Notes: generated from the sequence alone by a model not told the origin. DNA of 64,000 bases from Sympetrum striolatum (GCA_947579665.1 CANPUZ010000048.1:372001-436000), one strand, 5' to 3'. Numbered from the stretch's first letter, positions 1-10,029 are shown. A program made the numbers and translations.

Positions 1-180
1 CGGTAGGGTTGATGTGGTAGAGAGGTGTGGGCGGGTTGGTGAGCTGGAATTTGTCGAAGGTTTTGAATAATAAGTCGGGGGCGGAGAAAATTTTGAAAAA
101 AAAGGCCGCGGAAAAGCGATTTTTCGTTGAAAAAACGGAGGAAATCCGTGGATTTTGATAGAAATTTTCCGATCTGCTTG
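1..180. repeat. Unidentified dispersed repeat R, copy 1
   Basis: This stretch recurs at 1385-1560 with only scattered substitutions: both have a G-rich first half, a GTCGAAGGTTTTGAATA block and a GGAGAAAATTTTGAAAAA block. In both places it is followed, after about 40 bases, by the same Helitron-like end. The whole 345-base unit is therefore duplicated, not just R. No coding similarity was recognised in any frame. The window begins inside it, so the true left end is unknown. Confidence 0.6.
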
Positions 181-206
181 AAAACGAAAGGTGTACCTTT
201 GGAGAA

Positions 207-345
207 GGAGTAAAATGTTTTCAACGCAAATTTGGGCATGATATTAAGATGGTCTTAAAAATAAGTAGAAAAAGGATTGTAAAGATTCGCTGCAATTAAA
301 TCGTCCGGCATCGAACCCGGGGAACCTACTTGAGCGAAAATATTT
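207..345 (-). mobile_element. Helitron-like relic (3' terminal unit)
   Basis: A degenerate terminal unit of the Helitron-like family described at 12955-14118. It keeps GAGTAAAATG near the terminus, the AGTAGAAAAAGGATTG block and the GGCATCGAACCCGGGG motif (reverse complement of a tRNA T-arm-like sequence). The terminal hairpin is lost. It is paralogous to 1605-1760. Confidence 0.45.
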
Positions 346-407
346 CTTTTCAGGTATAAAATTTGCCCATTTTTGAGTCCTCAGCCCCGGGATTTCTGAC
401 CCTACGG

Positions 408-833
408 TCATAAACCCAGTGGGGGGCTAACATCCGGCTGCGACCGCCAGTGAGAGGAATTCTCAGAAACTGAATGTTTTTGCACACGTTTTGGTAAATG
501 ATTATTTGTTGTAATTTTTGTCAATCTAACATTGAAAATAAAAGCAATCTCTTGCGCCAAAGATGTACAACTTTTAAACGAAGTTCTAGTGTAAATATTT
601 ACTATATTTCCACATGGTTTCCATGTATTAAGAACAAAACATATTTTCCATCCTTCTTTCACATCCGGGCTTCGGACCGGCAAAGGAGTAAGGAGAGTAT
701 TTTTGCGTATCAGAATTTTCTTGTGAAAGTATTGTAAATACGTTAATATCAACTCTAGCGTTTCGTTCAAAAGTTGTACAATATCAGCGTAAGGCAAGGA
801 TATAATTTCCAATGCAAAATTAACAACAATCAC
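408..833 (-). other. Unassigned 141-codon open frame
   Basis: An open frame of 141 codons on the minus strand with an internal stretch reading DVKEGWKICFVLNTWKPCGN. It is long for such AT-rich DNA, but no domain or family was recognised. A 79-codon frame overlaps it on the other strand. There is no second copy in the window to test conservation, and no supporting splice or poly(A) context was found. It could be a transposon remnant or chance. The functional assignment is left open. Confidence 0.15.
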
Positions 834-1384
834 AAAATTAATTTATTGGCAAAACGAGTGAAAAAATATATCCTTGAAGAGAAAAGGGACAGAGATCCTG
901 CGTTCAAGGATTATAATCCGAACCCATTGATAACAATGGTACAACCATGAAACCGTTATTTCCAAGAATCGTCGAGAGATAGGAAAAACGCAAAGTGATC
1001 GTAAACCGAGAAGAATAATCATAAATTAATGATGGAATACGACACAATTTTTGAAGACACAATTACGATTCAAATAAACGAGCGTATTTCTACTTCGGAG
1101 TGAATTTGCGTATTGTAATTGGCTTTTCAGGATAACTGAGTGGAGGATACACATTTATCCGAATGGAAGGAAAAGCGGAGGGAAAACGGAAGAAAGTCCA
1201 TCGGCCCCTTTCTCCCGCGGCGATGACGTCAGGATAAATTGATAAGCAGCAAGTCTTAGAAGAAGACCTCCTGTCGGAGGATGATGTCTTGGTAGCGAAT
1301 TCGGAGGCGAATAAATCGGAAGTGCCGGAGAGGGATTAGTTAGAGTAAAACCGCGGGGTAAAAAATGGTGCAGGGGATGTTTTC

Positions 1385-1560
1385 CGGTTGGGTTGATGTG
1401 GTAGGCAGTTGTGGGCGGGTCGGTGGGCTGGAATTCGTCGAAGGTTTTGAATATTAAGTCGGGGGCGGAGAAAATTTTGAAAAAAAGGCCCCAGAAAAGC
1501 GATTTTTGGTTGAAAAAACGGAGGAAATCCGGGGATTTTGATAGAAATGATCGGCTTCTT
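1385..1560. repeat. Unidentified dispersed repeat R, copy 2
   Basis: Second copy of the repeat at 1-180. It extends further to the left (about 1180-1385) into GC-richer sequence that has no partner in the window because copy 1 is cut by the window edge. An 81- and a 142-codon minus-strand frame run through it. They change frame relationships between the two copies and look like shadows, not genes. Confidence 0.6.
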
Positions 1561-1604
1561 TCGCTCGGAAAAATCGAGCACACCTTTGGAACCGATTAGA
1601 CGAA

Positions 1605-1830
1605 CGAGTAAAATGTTGTGAACGCAAAGTTGGACATCATATCGAGAGGATCGTCAAAAGTAGAAAAAGGATTGAGAATATTGTTGAAATTCGCTGCAAT
1701 TTAATCGAACCCGAGTCTTACTGGTGAACTTACGATTCAGCACAACAGAATATCACCATCTGTAACTACGTGTGAAAATTCAAGCAGAAATATTGGCTGC
1801 AACTGCCATAACGACGTCCTATTTTCACAT
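1605..1830 (-). mobile_element. Helitron-like relic (3' end plus one unit)
   Basis: On the minus strand this ends in CTCG followed by T, as in better-preserved copies. It holds one unit with the GTCAAAAGTAGAAAAAGGATTG block, a TCGAACCCGAGTC motif and the GTGTGAAAATTCAAGCAGAAA block. The terminal hairpin is missing. A further family start (CGAGTAAAATG) immediately follows at 1832. Confidence 0.5.
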
Positions 1831-1831
1831 A

Positions 1832-1935
1832 CGAGTAAAATGCTGCGTGGAGATCGACAACAGTTATGTATCGGGACGGTCCTCAAAAGAAAAAAAAATT
1901 CAAAATATTGTTAAATTTCGCGGCAAGGTAAAACT
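1832..1935 (-). mobile_element. Helitron-like relic, second terminus in tandem
   Basis: A second CGAGTAAAATG terminus abuts the unit at 1605-1830. It carries GATCGACAAC, CGGGACGGTCCTCAAAAG and a decayed unit body. The preceding base (A at 1831) corresponds to a T after CTCG on the element strand, as in other copies. A tandem arrangement of ends also occurs at 19413/19418. Confidence 0.4.
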
Positions 1936-2049
1936 GTCGAAGAGGACTGTTTGGAAAATTGAAGACTGTTTGGGTGTTATTTTTTTTTTAACTAGAAATA
2001 GCCGGTTTTCGATGATATTTTCAGGTAAGACACTTCAAATATTGCGGCT

Positions 2050-2540
2050 TAAGGATGACTTTTGTTAAAGGTGGATGGGTTGAGTCGGCGGTTCGATGTC
2101 TTTTTAAGTAAAAATACGGTTTTTGTCGCAAATGTTGCCTTGTGTTAAGAAAAAGATAGTCACCCTCTCGTTCGGATCGCAAGCTATAATTGGTTTGCAA
2201 GCTAAATTAGTACCCAAGGTCTTTTAACACAAATATTAATTCTGATCGATTATCACACCCACCCAGCACCCCTTTTCACTCAATGAGCCCCGTGACCGAG
2301 TAGGAAATTGGGAAAAAACAGGTAAATAAGTCGATTACAAAAATGGCCGAAAAAACGTCAAAAATAGGTAATTTTCAAACAATAATATCTCCGAAAGGGA
2401 AGGTTTTATGAAGTATTTGAAAGAAGATATATTAACCGCCATCCTTTATCTATAACTTGGTGTAAGTTTCGTCAAAATATAATCATTATTAAGGGAGTTA
2501 TTCAATTTCACCCAAACAGTACCTACGTGAAATTTTACCG
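2050..2540 (-). mobile_element. Relic of a Merlin-family element, reverse orientation
   Basis: Read on the minus strand from about 2535, it starts GGTAAAATTTC and reaches ACTCCCTTAATAATG, a diverged form of the TIR of the complete element at 3238-7009. Next comes one unit of the C minisatellite (about 2265-2330), then one B cassette (2150-2230) and one A unit (2060-2090). In the complete element these same blocks are present as arrays. It is therefore an older, truncated, inverted relative with no transposase and no second TIR. Confidence 0.55.
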
Positions 2541-3229
2541 AAAAATTTTTCTTTTATATTAAGAATTGCCCTATTCCGTTGATTTTTTCGGGGAAGACAC
2601 TTGAAATATCGCGGCTTATTACGCAAATGATAACGACAAAGTACCTCGTGTAATTACTGAGATATATCGTTTATAGTGACCGAGGCACCGGAATGGCCCA
2701 CGTAGGCCATGTTTAAAATTTTAGTTATCCAGATGTCGACGAGTTTCACCTCTTGGAAGTAGAAAAAAATCACGAATGTTAGCTTTCATACGGGCGCTAA
2801 CTTTTAAAGAAAATGATGAAATAATAACCTGAAAAGATGAAACGAGGTATATCATCCAGAAAATACAGTAAATAATCAGGGATTATACAGTATGCACGTA
2901 AACAAACAACTCTGTGCAACACAGTCATTTGTCAAATTTTCAGGGAGCAGAGATGGCAGCACCAGTGCACTAATTTCAATCTGTTCTTACTTTTCTTTGG
3001 CAGTATCTTTATTTGGTAACTGTTGATGGATTTCGGAATGTTTTGAAGTTATCGAGAACGGTTTCGGAAATATAGCATGAGATGTGTTGCGCCAAATACT
3101 GTAACAGCACAGAAGTAGTGAGTTAATGCCACCGGTAAAACAGTCTTCATCGATAACTATACCCAAACAGAATTCCACCTTGATATAATTTCTTAATTGT
3201 CTTTTGCAGGAGAATCCATATGACTTATC
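2541..3229. other. No gene seen
   Basis: AT-rich sequence between the Merlin relic and the complete Merlin element. It contains a 19-base string, ACAGTCTTCATCGATAACT, near 3140 that recurs near 52964 next to another Merlin-TIR-like relic, so part of it is probably old element DNA. No coding frame of note and no RNA gene was recognised. Confidence 0.4.
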
Positions 3230-3237
3230 GGTTCTTC
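3230..3237. repeat. Target-site duplication of Merlin (left)
   Basis: GGTTCTTC immediately before the left TIR is repeated exactly at 7010-7017 immediately after the right TIR. Eight to nine bases is the usual target duplication for Merlin/IS1016-type elements. Confidence 0.85.
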
Positions 3238-3287
3238 GGTAAAATTTCGGAAGAGGACCGGAACTTTGTCTTCCTATATCTCCCTTA
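3238..3287 (+). repeat. Left terminal inverted repeat of Merlin
   Basis: Begins GGTAAAATTTCGGAAGAGGA and ends CTATATCTCCCTTA. It matches the reverse complement of 6960-7009 at all 50 positions. Weaker inverted similarity continues inward (TTGCGCATTTTA at about 3335 against TGCGCATTTACT in the reverse complement at about 6900), so the ancestral inverted repeat was probably longer. Confidence 0.92.
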
Positions 3288-3542
3288 TTACTGAATATTT
3301 TGAGATGAATTATATATTAAATTAAAGATAAAGGATTGCGCATTTTATTATTGTTAAGAAATCACTCCTATTTGCCATATTTTAGGAGTTATTTCATTCC
3401 AAATACGTACTTTTTTTGGCGATTTTCGTCTGCTTTGCCGCCATTTTGGATGTTTTCTCGGGTTTCCGCTAGGGCGATAGTTACTAATTTCAACTCTTAC
3501 AATCGCCAATATCTTTTCTCCGACTCACATTCGGGCTTCCTT

Positions 3543-3858
3543 GAGTGAAAAGGGTTGCTGGGTGGGTGATAATATACACGGATTTACCTGTTTTTTCCCA
3601 ATTTCCTACTCGGTTACGGTCTTCATTGAGTGAAAAGGGGTGCTGGGTGGGTGATTATAAACACTGATTTACCTGTTTTTTTCCCAATTTCCTACTCGGT
3701 TACGGGCATCCTTGAGTGAAAAGGGGTGCTGGGTGGGTGATATTATAGTCTGAATTGCCTGTTTTTTCCCGATTTCCTACTCGGTTACGGGCTTCATTGA
3801 GTGAAAAGGGGTGCTGGGTGGGTGATCATAAACACTGATTTACCTGTTTTTCCCAATT
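3543..3858 (+). repeat. C minisatellite, four units of about 85 bp
   Basis: Units start GAGTGAAAAGGG at about 3543, 3628, 3713 and 3799, giving periods of 85-86. Each continues GTGCTGGGTGGGTGAT and then TTTACCTG, a T run, CCCAATTTCC and TACTCGGTTACGG. The last unit is cut short at CCCAATT. One inverted unit lies outside the element at 2265-2330 in the older relic, so the unit predates this insertion. Function unknown; subterminal arrays may bind transposase, but that is conjecture. Confidence 0.85.
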
Positions 3859-3965
3859 AAAGGTGTGTTAATTGTCCTAATTAAGGGTCCAGCAAACAAT
3901 TATTTACCCTTATATTACCATAATTAATACTTAATTTTCATTAACTTTTCATTATTCATCATCAT

Positions 3966-4340
3966 TTAATAAAGTGAACCTCGAACACCCAACTCAACCC
4001 ATCTGTGTTTAACCAAAATTTTGTATTGAATATTTATTAATAAATTACTATTTAAATCATTTGAGAAAGGGAACCTCTATCATCCAACTCAACTCTTTCG
4101 CGTTTAGCAACAATTTTATATTAAATATTTATTTATAAATGATCATTCTTAATCATTTAATAAAGGGAACCTCGATCACCCAACTCAAACCATCCACGTT
4201 TAGCGACAAATTTATATTGAATATTTATTAATAAATTATTATTCAATGTTATATAATAAAGGGAACCTCGATCACCCACCTCAACCCATCCGCGTTTAGC
4301 GACAATTTTATTTTGAATATTTATTAAAAATTTAATACAT
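3966..4340 (+). repeat. A minisatellite, four units of about 92 bp
   Basis: Four units each begin near GGGAACCTCGATCACCCAAC, then have CTCAACCCATCCGCGTTTAGC and an AT-rich tail with ATTGAATATTTATTAATAAAT. Units lie near 3970, 4065, 4157 and 4260. An inverted copy occurs at 5175-5235 on the other side of the B cassettes and another in the relic at 2060-2090. Confidence 0.8.
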
Positions 4341-4370
4341 TCAATTATTTTAGCATTAAATACAGTGATT

Positions 4371-4625
4371 AACATAAAAGTTATTAATTATCTTAAAAGA
4401 CCTTGGAAACCGGATTAGCTTGCAAACCAACTGTAGCTTGCATACCGGACCCGAGGGTGACTATCTTTTTTTTAACACAAAGCGAATTTAGCATTAAAAA
4501 CATTAATTTACATAAAAGTTATTAATTATCTTAAAAGACCTTGGAAACCGGATTAGCTTGCAAACCAACTGTAGCTTGCATACCGGACCCGAGGGTGACT
4601 ATCTTTTTTTTAACACAAAACGAAT
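4371..4625 (+). repeat. B cassette, two direct copies (138 bp period)
   Basis: Two near-identical copies start CATAAAAGTTATTAATTATC at 4373 and 4511. Each contains AAAGACCTTGGAAACCGGAT, two TTGCAAACC/TTGCATACC half-sites and GAGGGTGACTATC, and ends TTTAACACAAA. They are inverted relative to 4856-5130, so about 120 bases can pair across a loop of about 230 bases. Confidence 0.85.
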
Positions 4626-4855
4626 TGTGCTGCAAAAAACATATCTTCCCTTAAAGTGACACACTCACATAACGATCTCGATCACAATTGTTCCGAAATG
4701 TACGACGTCTTCCTTTTACGCGACGGTACCGTTACATCCTCTTTAAGGGTCAACTAATTGACTCGTCTCCAGACGTACCGCCTACTGCTAGGAAATTTTC
4801 GAACATAATAGGGAAACGTTGAAACTCAACCCAACCCAACCCGTCTTTTTACAGT

Positions 4856-5130
4856 AATGTAAATTACTGTTTTTAATGCTAAATTCGCTTTGTGTTAAAA
4901 AAAAGATAGTAACCCTCGGGTCCGGTATGCAAGCTACAGTTGGTTTGCAAGCTAATCCGGTTTCCAAAGGTTTTTTAAAATAATTCATAACTTTTATGTT
5001 AATCACTGTATTTAATGCTAAATTCTTTTTGCGTTAAATAAAAAGATAGTCACCCTTGGGTCTTGCATGCAAGCTAATTCGGTTTCCGAAGGTCTTTTCA
5101 GATAATTAATAAATTTTGTGTCAATCACTG
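4856..5130 (-). repeat. Inverted B cassettes, two copies
   Basis: Reverse-orientation copies of the 4371-4625 cassettes at about 4856-4995 and 5000-5130. The first matches closely; the second is more diverged and has lost one of the two GCAAGCTA half-sites. With the A copy at 5175-5235 the order is C-A-B-(centre)-B'-A', a partial palindrome just upstream of the transposase. Confidence 0.8.
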
Positions 5131-5365
5131 TATTTAATGATAAAGTAAGTGAATTTATTCATAAATTTTCAATATCGAATTGTTGTTGAACGCGGATGGG
5201 TTGATTTGGGTGATCGAGGTTCCCTTTGTTAAGTAATGAAAAGGTAATGATCATGAAGTATTAATAAACGTAATAAATTGGTAAATAATTGATTGTTGAG
5301 CCCTAAATTACATCAATTACTCGCAAAACGGACATTTGTCATTACTGATAGAGCTCTTGCTCGAC

Positions 5366-6440
5366 ATGGCCGATATTTCGTGCGATACTTGCTCCTTCAG
5401 TATTTTCGATGCCGCTCGGACGTTTACGTCTCCTGAGAATGGACTACAATTCCTAGAGGCACACGGCTGTTTGCTGCCGAAAGAGGGACAGATCTGCCCT
5501 AGATGTGCTTTTCAACTTCGTTTTCGTGAGGATAAGCACATGTGGGTCTGCGACGGGATCATTACACGTCCTCAGACCCGGAAGAGAGCTCGCTGCGGTT
5601 TCTCTTGTTCACGGCACAAGGGTAATTACTCCTTTTATTTTTATCCTGTAACTTATTATCTCCATTATCTCTGACCATCTAACATTTATCATTTAATTAC
5701 CTATATCATTAATTTACTTTTCTTTCGTTTACATAGGAACATGGCTTAGTGGCTGTAGACTAACAGCCGATAAGTCAATTCTGCTGACGCATGCCTTCCT
5801 GAACGACGTTCTCACTGTAAAATTTGCTAAGGAAAACATCGGCATTGGTACTGAGACCTTAGTGGATTGGTGCAGCTTTGTCCGGGAGGTGTGCGAGGAA
5901 GATGTAATTTCGAAAAGCGGTAAGATTGGCGGAGAAGGGCTCGTCGTGGAGATCGACGAGACTCTGTTGGGCAGAAGAAAGTCAAACGTCGGTCGACAAC
6001 TCACTAACCAGTGGGTTTTGGGCGGCTTCGAGCGGGGATCACGCAAGATCTTCCTTTGCAAAATCCCTGATCGGTCGGCCTCTACCCTTTCCCACTTCAT
6101 CAAGGAGAACGTACTGCCGGGAACCACCATTATAACGGACTGTTGGAAAGGATACGCCAACTTACACAGGAGCAGCGATTACCATCATCTAACTGTCAAC
6201 CATTCTCTCAACTTCGTAGAACCAGGTACAGGCGCTCACACTCAGAGCATTGAAAGGCAATGGAGGGATATCAAATTCTCCATTCCTAGATTTGGAAGGT
6301 CGGAGGCGCATCTGGATGGATACCTTGCGTCGTTTCTTTGGAAACGGATTCATCCCGAGCGGCTACATCGCCTTCATCACTTTTTCATGGCTGTATCCAA
6401 GGTCTACACACCGAAAACTCCATCCCTGAATTTACCTTAA
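5366..6440 (+). CDS. Merlin (IS1016/ISXO2-like) DDE transposase, two exons
   Basis: Exons 5366-5621 and 5737-6440 join in frame to 319 codons; the 115-bp intron has GTAATT at the donor and TTTACATAG at the acceptor. The start is the first ATG (MADISCDTC); upstream in-frame codons are non-ATG. The N-terminal third has paired cysteines (CPRC about residue 50, WVCDG and RCGFSC further on), as in the zinc ribbon of ISXO2-like transposases. The catalytic core shows VEIDETLLGRRKSN with the first Asp, WVLGGFERG, ITDCWKGY with the second Asp, HSLNFVEPGTGAHTQSIE and then RQWRDIK, whose SIE Glu is the likely third acidic residue. The enzyme would cut and paste the element at its TIRs in the nucleus. 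No stop or frameshift interrupts it, and the length is normal for the family. The intron and exact TIRs exclude bacterial contamination. Confidence 0.9.
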
Positions 6441-6959
6441 ACCTCTGTTCCCCTTCCATCAACCATTACCCGTTTCCTCACCTCCTATCCTTATTCCACT
6501 AAATCCTGCAATAAGGCTCTTTTCAGAGCCAACAAATATATCATAAGAAAACTTTTTGCAAATCTTATAATCTTATTGAACTATGTTTATTCTTATTTCG
6601 TATTAACGGACGTACTACTTTTTTTCTTTCTTGTATTATTCCTATCAAGGTTATAAATGCATGATTTGTTATTAATTTACTTTAACAGATGAGCTATTTT
6701 AACGCAGTATCCCGTTTCAAAATTTGGAACTTTCCCGCAGTTTCCGAGATGTGAAACTGAGCGAGTGCTGCTCCACCTAGCGTCGGGACGCCATAACTAA
6801 CGGTTCAAAATGGCACCAGGGACGCCATTCCTGTACCTCCTCCACTTCGACGAACTTATCTCGGTAAATACAGCACCTACACATTACTTAAATGTATGTA
6901 GTAAATGCGCAATGTCCAACAATTGTTCTGTAAAAATTTCATCGAAAAATAGCCATTTC
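6441..6959 (+). other. 3' flank of transposase inside Merlin
   Basis: AT-rich 3' untranslated and subterminal DNA. No AATAAA was seen close to the stop; the nearest variant is AATAAG near 6508. A GC-richer patch at 6765-6840 contains GCTCCACCTAGCGTC and GGCGTC/GACGCC-type short repeats. Its inverted counterpart is only partly recognisable near 3420-3470 (GCCATTTTGGATG, CGCTAGGGCG). Confidence 0.5.
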
Positions 6960-7009
6960 TAAGGGAGATATAGGAAGACAAAGTTCCGGTCCTCTTCCGA
7001 AATTTTACC
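6960..7009 (-). repeat. Right terminal inverted repeat of Merlin
   Basis: Perfect 50-bp reverse complement of 3238-3287, ending AAATTTTACC directly before the target duplication. Confidence 0.92.
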
Positions 7010-7017
7010 GGTTCTTC
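7010..7017. repeat. Target-site duplication of Merlin (right)
   Basis: GGTTCTTC, identical to 3230-3237. Confidence 0.85.
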
Positions 7018-7113
7018 TTCCGGAGACCTTTATTATACATTGTATTTCATGTTCTACGTCAATAAGTCACGGTTATGTTAAATCTTGCAAGTACACCTAT
7101 TCATGCCGCGAAA

Positions 7114-8245
7114 ATGTGGGAAGTCCGGAGAGTATCTGCTGTTGTTAAGCTCGGTAAAGGAAAGGTAAGTGAAGCTTTTTACCGTCTTTAGTAATTTTTT
7201 TTTGTATTTAATAACCTAACATTTAAGTTTGCTTACAAGAAGCATTTCTGATTAAATTTTCCCACATTTGTTATGGTTGTGTTTATTTACTTTACGCAAA
7301 CGACTTAATTTCCTATATCTGAATGAATTTTACCTTAGTCTTCTATCATTGAAAGTTTTACTTGTCACTCACGTTTGTTTCTTTGCATTTCACTTAACAC
7401 GGACGGTTTTGTAGTGGGAAGCAAATTTTTAATTATTCGGTTTCTGTTGATTTCTTAGAACGAGACAAGGAGATGTGTCAGAAATCTGATGGATTCATTG
7501 CAGACAAATTGCTAGAATAAAAAAGCTTCTAAGGAAGAGAATGGTTATTAGAAGGATTATACTGTGATAAAGTGCTCCACCTGAGAAATCACATACACAA
7601 GAGGAAGACCTTAACTACAGTGACGAAAGCAGATATCATAAGGAATTTTCCGCAGTAGTTTCTTTATGTTGAGCTATTTGTTAATATTGTAAGTATTCCG
7701 AGGCAATTTAATGAATAATCTTTTCATATTCGTGAATTTTAATCTATTTTTAAGGCAGTACTAGCTGTAATGAAGTTAAGAATGAAGGAAATGTTTGTTT
7801 AGACTGATGGATTTACAAATAATTTTTGCAGTACTTTATTTACCTGATTTGAATTCGGAATATTTGCTGTTGAATTTTTTTAATATCTGTGTCTATCCAG
7901 TGATGGTTGATGGTTCTTTCTAAACCTGATGCAGATTGCAGATTGTTGAATACAGTGAGAATTGTAATTAAAAGAACTCTATTCCTCTAGTTGTAGTAAA
8001 AAGAAGTCTCTCTAAAATATTCGTTATTCATGGTGAATATACATTTTTCTTCTTTCATCAGTGAATGGGGAATAGGTTGTACTTTCAATTTAACTAATCG
8101 TTTTACTTCTCTTAGATTTGTTCAGATTTCATTCGTTGTTAACTATAGAAAACATTTTTCATTGTCATTTGCAGTTGTAAAGGAATGTATCTATGTATGT
8201 ATGTCTATGTTTTAAAAGAATTTACATCAATAAAATTTTGTATTT
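7114..8245 (+). other. Possible short spliced transcript, coding uncertain
   Basis: An ATG at 7114 opens 17 codons ending exactly at a strong donor (AAAG|GTAAGT, 7164/7165). A pyrimidine-rich acceptor TTGATTTCTTAG (to 7458) continues the frame to TAG at 7513-7515, giving a 35-residue basic peptide (MWEVRRVSAVVKLGKGK then NETRRCVRNLMDSL). An AATAAA at 8229-8234 could be its polyadenylation signal. No family is recognised, and so short a frame may be non-coding RNA or chance. Confidence 0.15.
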
Positions 8246-8756
8246 ATAGCCAGGGGTTTTCTTCTTCTTTTATTTTTCTTTCAGTAACCTACCAAATGAA
8301 GGCGAACTCGATGCAACTGTTAACTTTCTGTGCGATTTAATTCATTGCCGTGCCTATTTAATTTTGATAATGACTTGAAAATGTAATGTTTTCGTTTTTT
8401 TATAGAAAGTACATAATACGCGGTAAATTTCTCTTCTAGAAATTCACCTAATACGCGAATATTACGTTTAATATTAATTTACTTTCAAAATAAAAAACAT
8501 TTCAACGTAAACCGACTGTGTTTTGAAAATGGGGTAACGTATTCGGCATACGTGCGTGTAGGACGAATTCACTCGAATATTATATCATAGATGTACGCAT
8601 TAGTGAATGAATGCCTTGTTCTAGTTCAGGGAAACATTTACAACGAAGAAATTCGTACGAAATCATTACATTCATCACTTCAAAGACGGGTAACACCTAT
8701 GGAAAACGTCCGATTTTCTCCGAACTTGGGATCACTACATGGGCATGTCCGTCTAA
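8246..8756. other. No gene seen
   Basis: AT-rich DNA up to the left edge of the first large duplication copy. Overlapping 60-70 codon frames at 8590-8814 look like shadows. Confidence 0.4.
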
Positions 8757-8989
8757 GACGAATAAAGACGAAATGGAAAGGTCACTGTCATTTATTGCAT
8801 TGTTACTAATATAAAAACGTATCACTAAGTACATTACAAATCATACAGTGAAGTGACGAGAAAAGAATGTAAGCAAGAACTCGAGCCAGAATCCATGAAA
8901 GAACACTAAGAAAGCTTGTATAATAATAGGCTGTGGATCGAAAAAAGTTCAGAGAAAGATAGCTGAGGAAGCAAATCGTTAAAGAATAT

Positions 8990-9800
8990 TACATTAAGAC
9001 GCCAGGAAGCTACAAACCAAAGATTAAAATTTTGATATTGATGAGCATCTAAATGATGAAGAATTGAAAGTATGATTGATAGACCAAAATGGTGAGGTGT
9101 TTAAAGTAGATTCTTCAATTGATATAATGGTAAATAAGGAGGTAGAAGGGAAAAAGACAGCAGGAATAGGAGAAATAAAATTAAAGAGAAGTTGAGAGGT
9201 TATTAAGGAAAAGGGGAGACTCAATGTTGGATGGGAAAGATATAGAATTGAAGAAGATATGGGAATTAGAAGATGCTATTCTTAAGAACATAAAAGTACC
9301 TATTGCCAAAAAGGTATTAAAAGTTTAAAATGTGGTGAAGAACATTTGGCCAAGGACTGAAAAAGTATTATTGAAAAATGTGTAAATTGTGATGCAGTTA
9401 ATTTTAAACTTGGTCTTAATTTAGGTGTTAATCACATTGTATTAAGTAAGAAATTTTCTGTCTATCAAAGTATATGTGGAGTTATGAGGAAGATGGTAGA
9501 TTATGGGATTAAATAGCAATTAAGGATGACAAAAGATGAAATAATTGAATGGGTATTGATTTTAAATGTTAATGGACTGATTGACGAGGTGAGAAGATTG
9601 GCTGTGAAAATTAATCCAGTGATTAAAGTAGAATCAGAGACTCATATCGTGGAGGAGGGGCAGATTAAAATTGATGGTTATTATGTATATAGTTGTGTCT
9701 CCTGTTCAAGACACACTGGAGGTGTAATGATGTAAGTTAATGATAAAATATGTAGTGTGGTGTTTGACAAATCAGTGGAAGCACTGAGTATTCAAGATTG
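8990..9800 (+). pseudogene. LINE fragment: ORF1 zinc knuckles and endonuclease start
   Basis: Decayed non-LTR retrotransposon. The first part reads as ORF1 with stops: ERYRIEEDMGIRRCY, then YCQKGIKSLKCGEEHLAKD and EKCVNCD, the remains of CCHC zinc knuckles (several Cys codons mutated). From about 9540 a second frame reads LILNVNGLIDEVRRLAVKIN, then SETHIVEEGQIKIDGYYVYS and SRHTGGVMMYVNDKI, the start of an apurinic-type endonuclease domain (SETH carries the catalytic Glu). The rest of the endonuclease is missing. The partner copy at 22802-23612 is nearly identical but has an extra stop (AAAGATTAAATA). Jockey-like by overall pattern; cannot be functional. Confidence 0.7.
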
Positions 9801-10029
9801 GTGACAATGATGATTAGATTGGAGTGAATTGCAACTTCACTGCCTCTCTTGACAGATCTACAAAAATGAGAAAGAAGTTTGTGGCCACTTATTGCACATT
9901 GAGCTAATTCACAGTTCTTTAGCCAATGTTTGGCAAGAGTTACAATGTTAGCTTGCAGATCAGATATGAGTACCTTCAGATTATCAGTTTTGTTACTTTG
10001 AGTGACTGAATATTCGTAATCAAGATATT

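Larger units (their letters stand above)
3238..7009 (+). mobile_element. Complete Merlin-type DNA transposon
   Basis: A 3772-bp element with perfect 50-bp terminal inverted repeats (3238-3287 and 6960-7009), an exact 8-bp target duplication (GGTTCTTC) and an uninterrupted transposase gene with one intron (5366-6440). The left 2 kb between TIR and gene is an elaborate set of minisatellites: four ~85-bp C units (3543-3858), four ~92-bp A units (3966-4340), two 138-bp B cassettes (4371-4625), then inverted B (4856-5130) and A (5175-5235) copies. Perfect TIRs, perfect target duplication and intact coding suggest recent insertion. Merlin elements move by a DDE cut-and-paste transposase related to bacterial IS1016/IS1595. 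Whether this copy is active cannot be told from sequence alone. Confidence 0.9.

Noticed and set aside
1155..1583. 142-codon minus-strand frame as a protein gene
   Set aside because: Overlaps another frame of equal quality, lies on repeat R, and shows no family resemblance; Pro/Ser/Phe-rich composition follows from GC-skewed DNA.
5366..6440. Bacterial contamination or transfer, because the transposase resembles ISXO2/IS1595 proteins
   Set aside because: The gene has an in-frame spliceosomal intron and lies inside an element with eukaryotic Merlin features in AT-rich repeat DNA. Merlin is the known eukaryotic branch of that group.
6768..6785. CTCF-like site (CTCCACCTAGCGTC)
   Set aside because: Partial match to the core only, inside the Merlin 3' region, with no insulator context. 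Kept only as a note.
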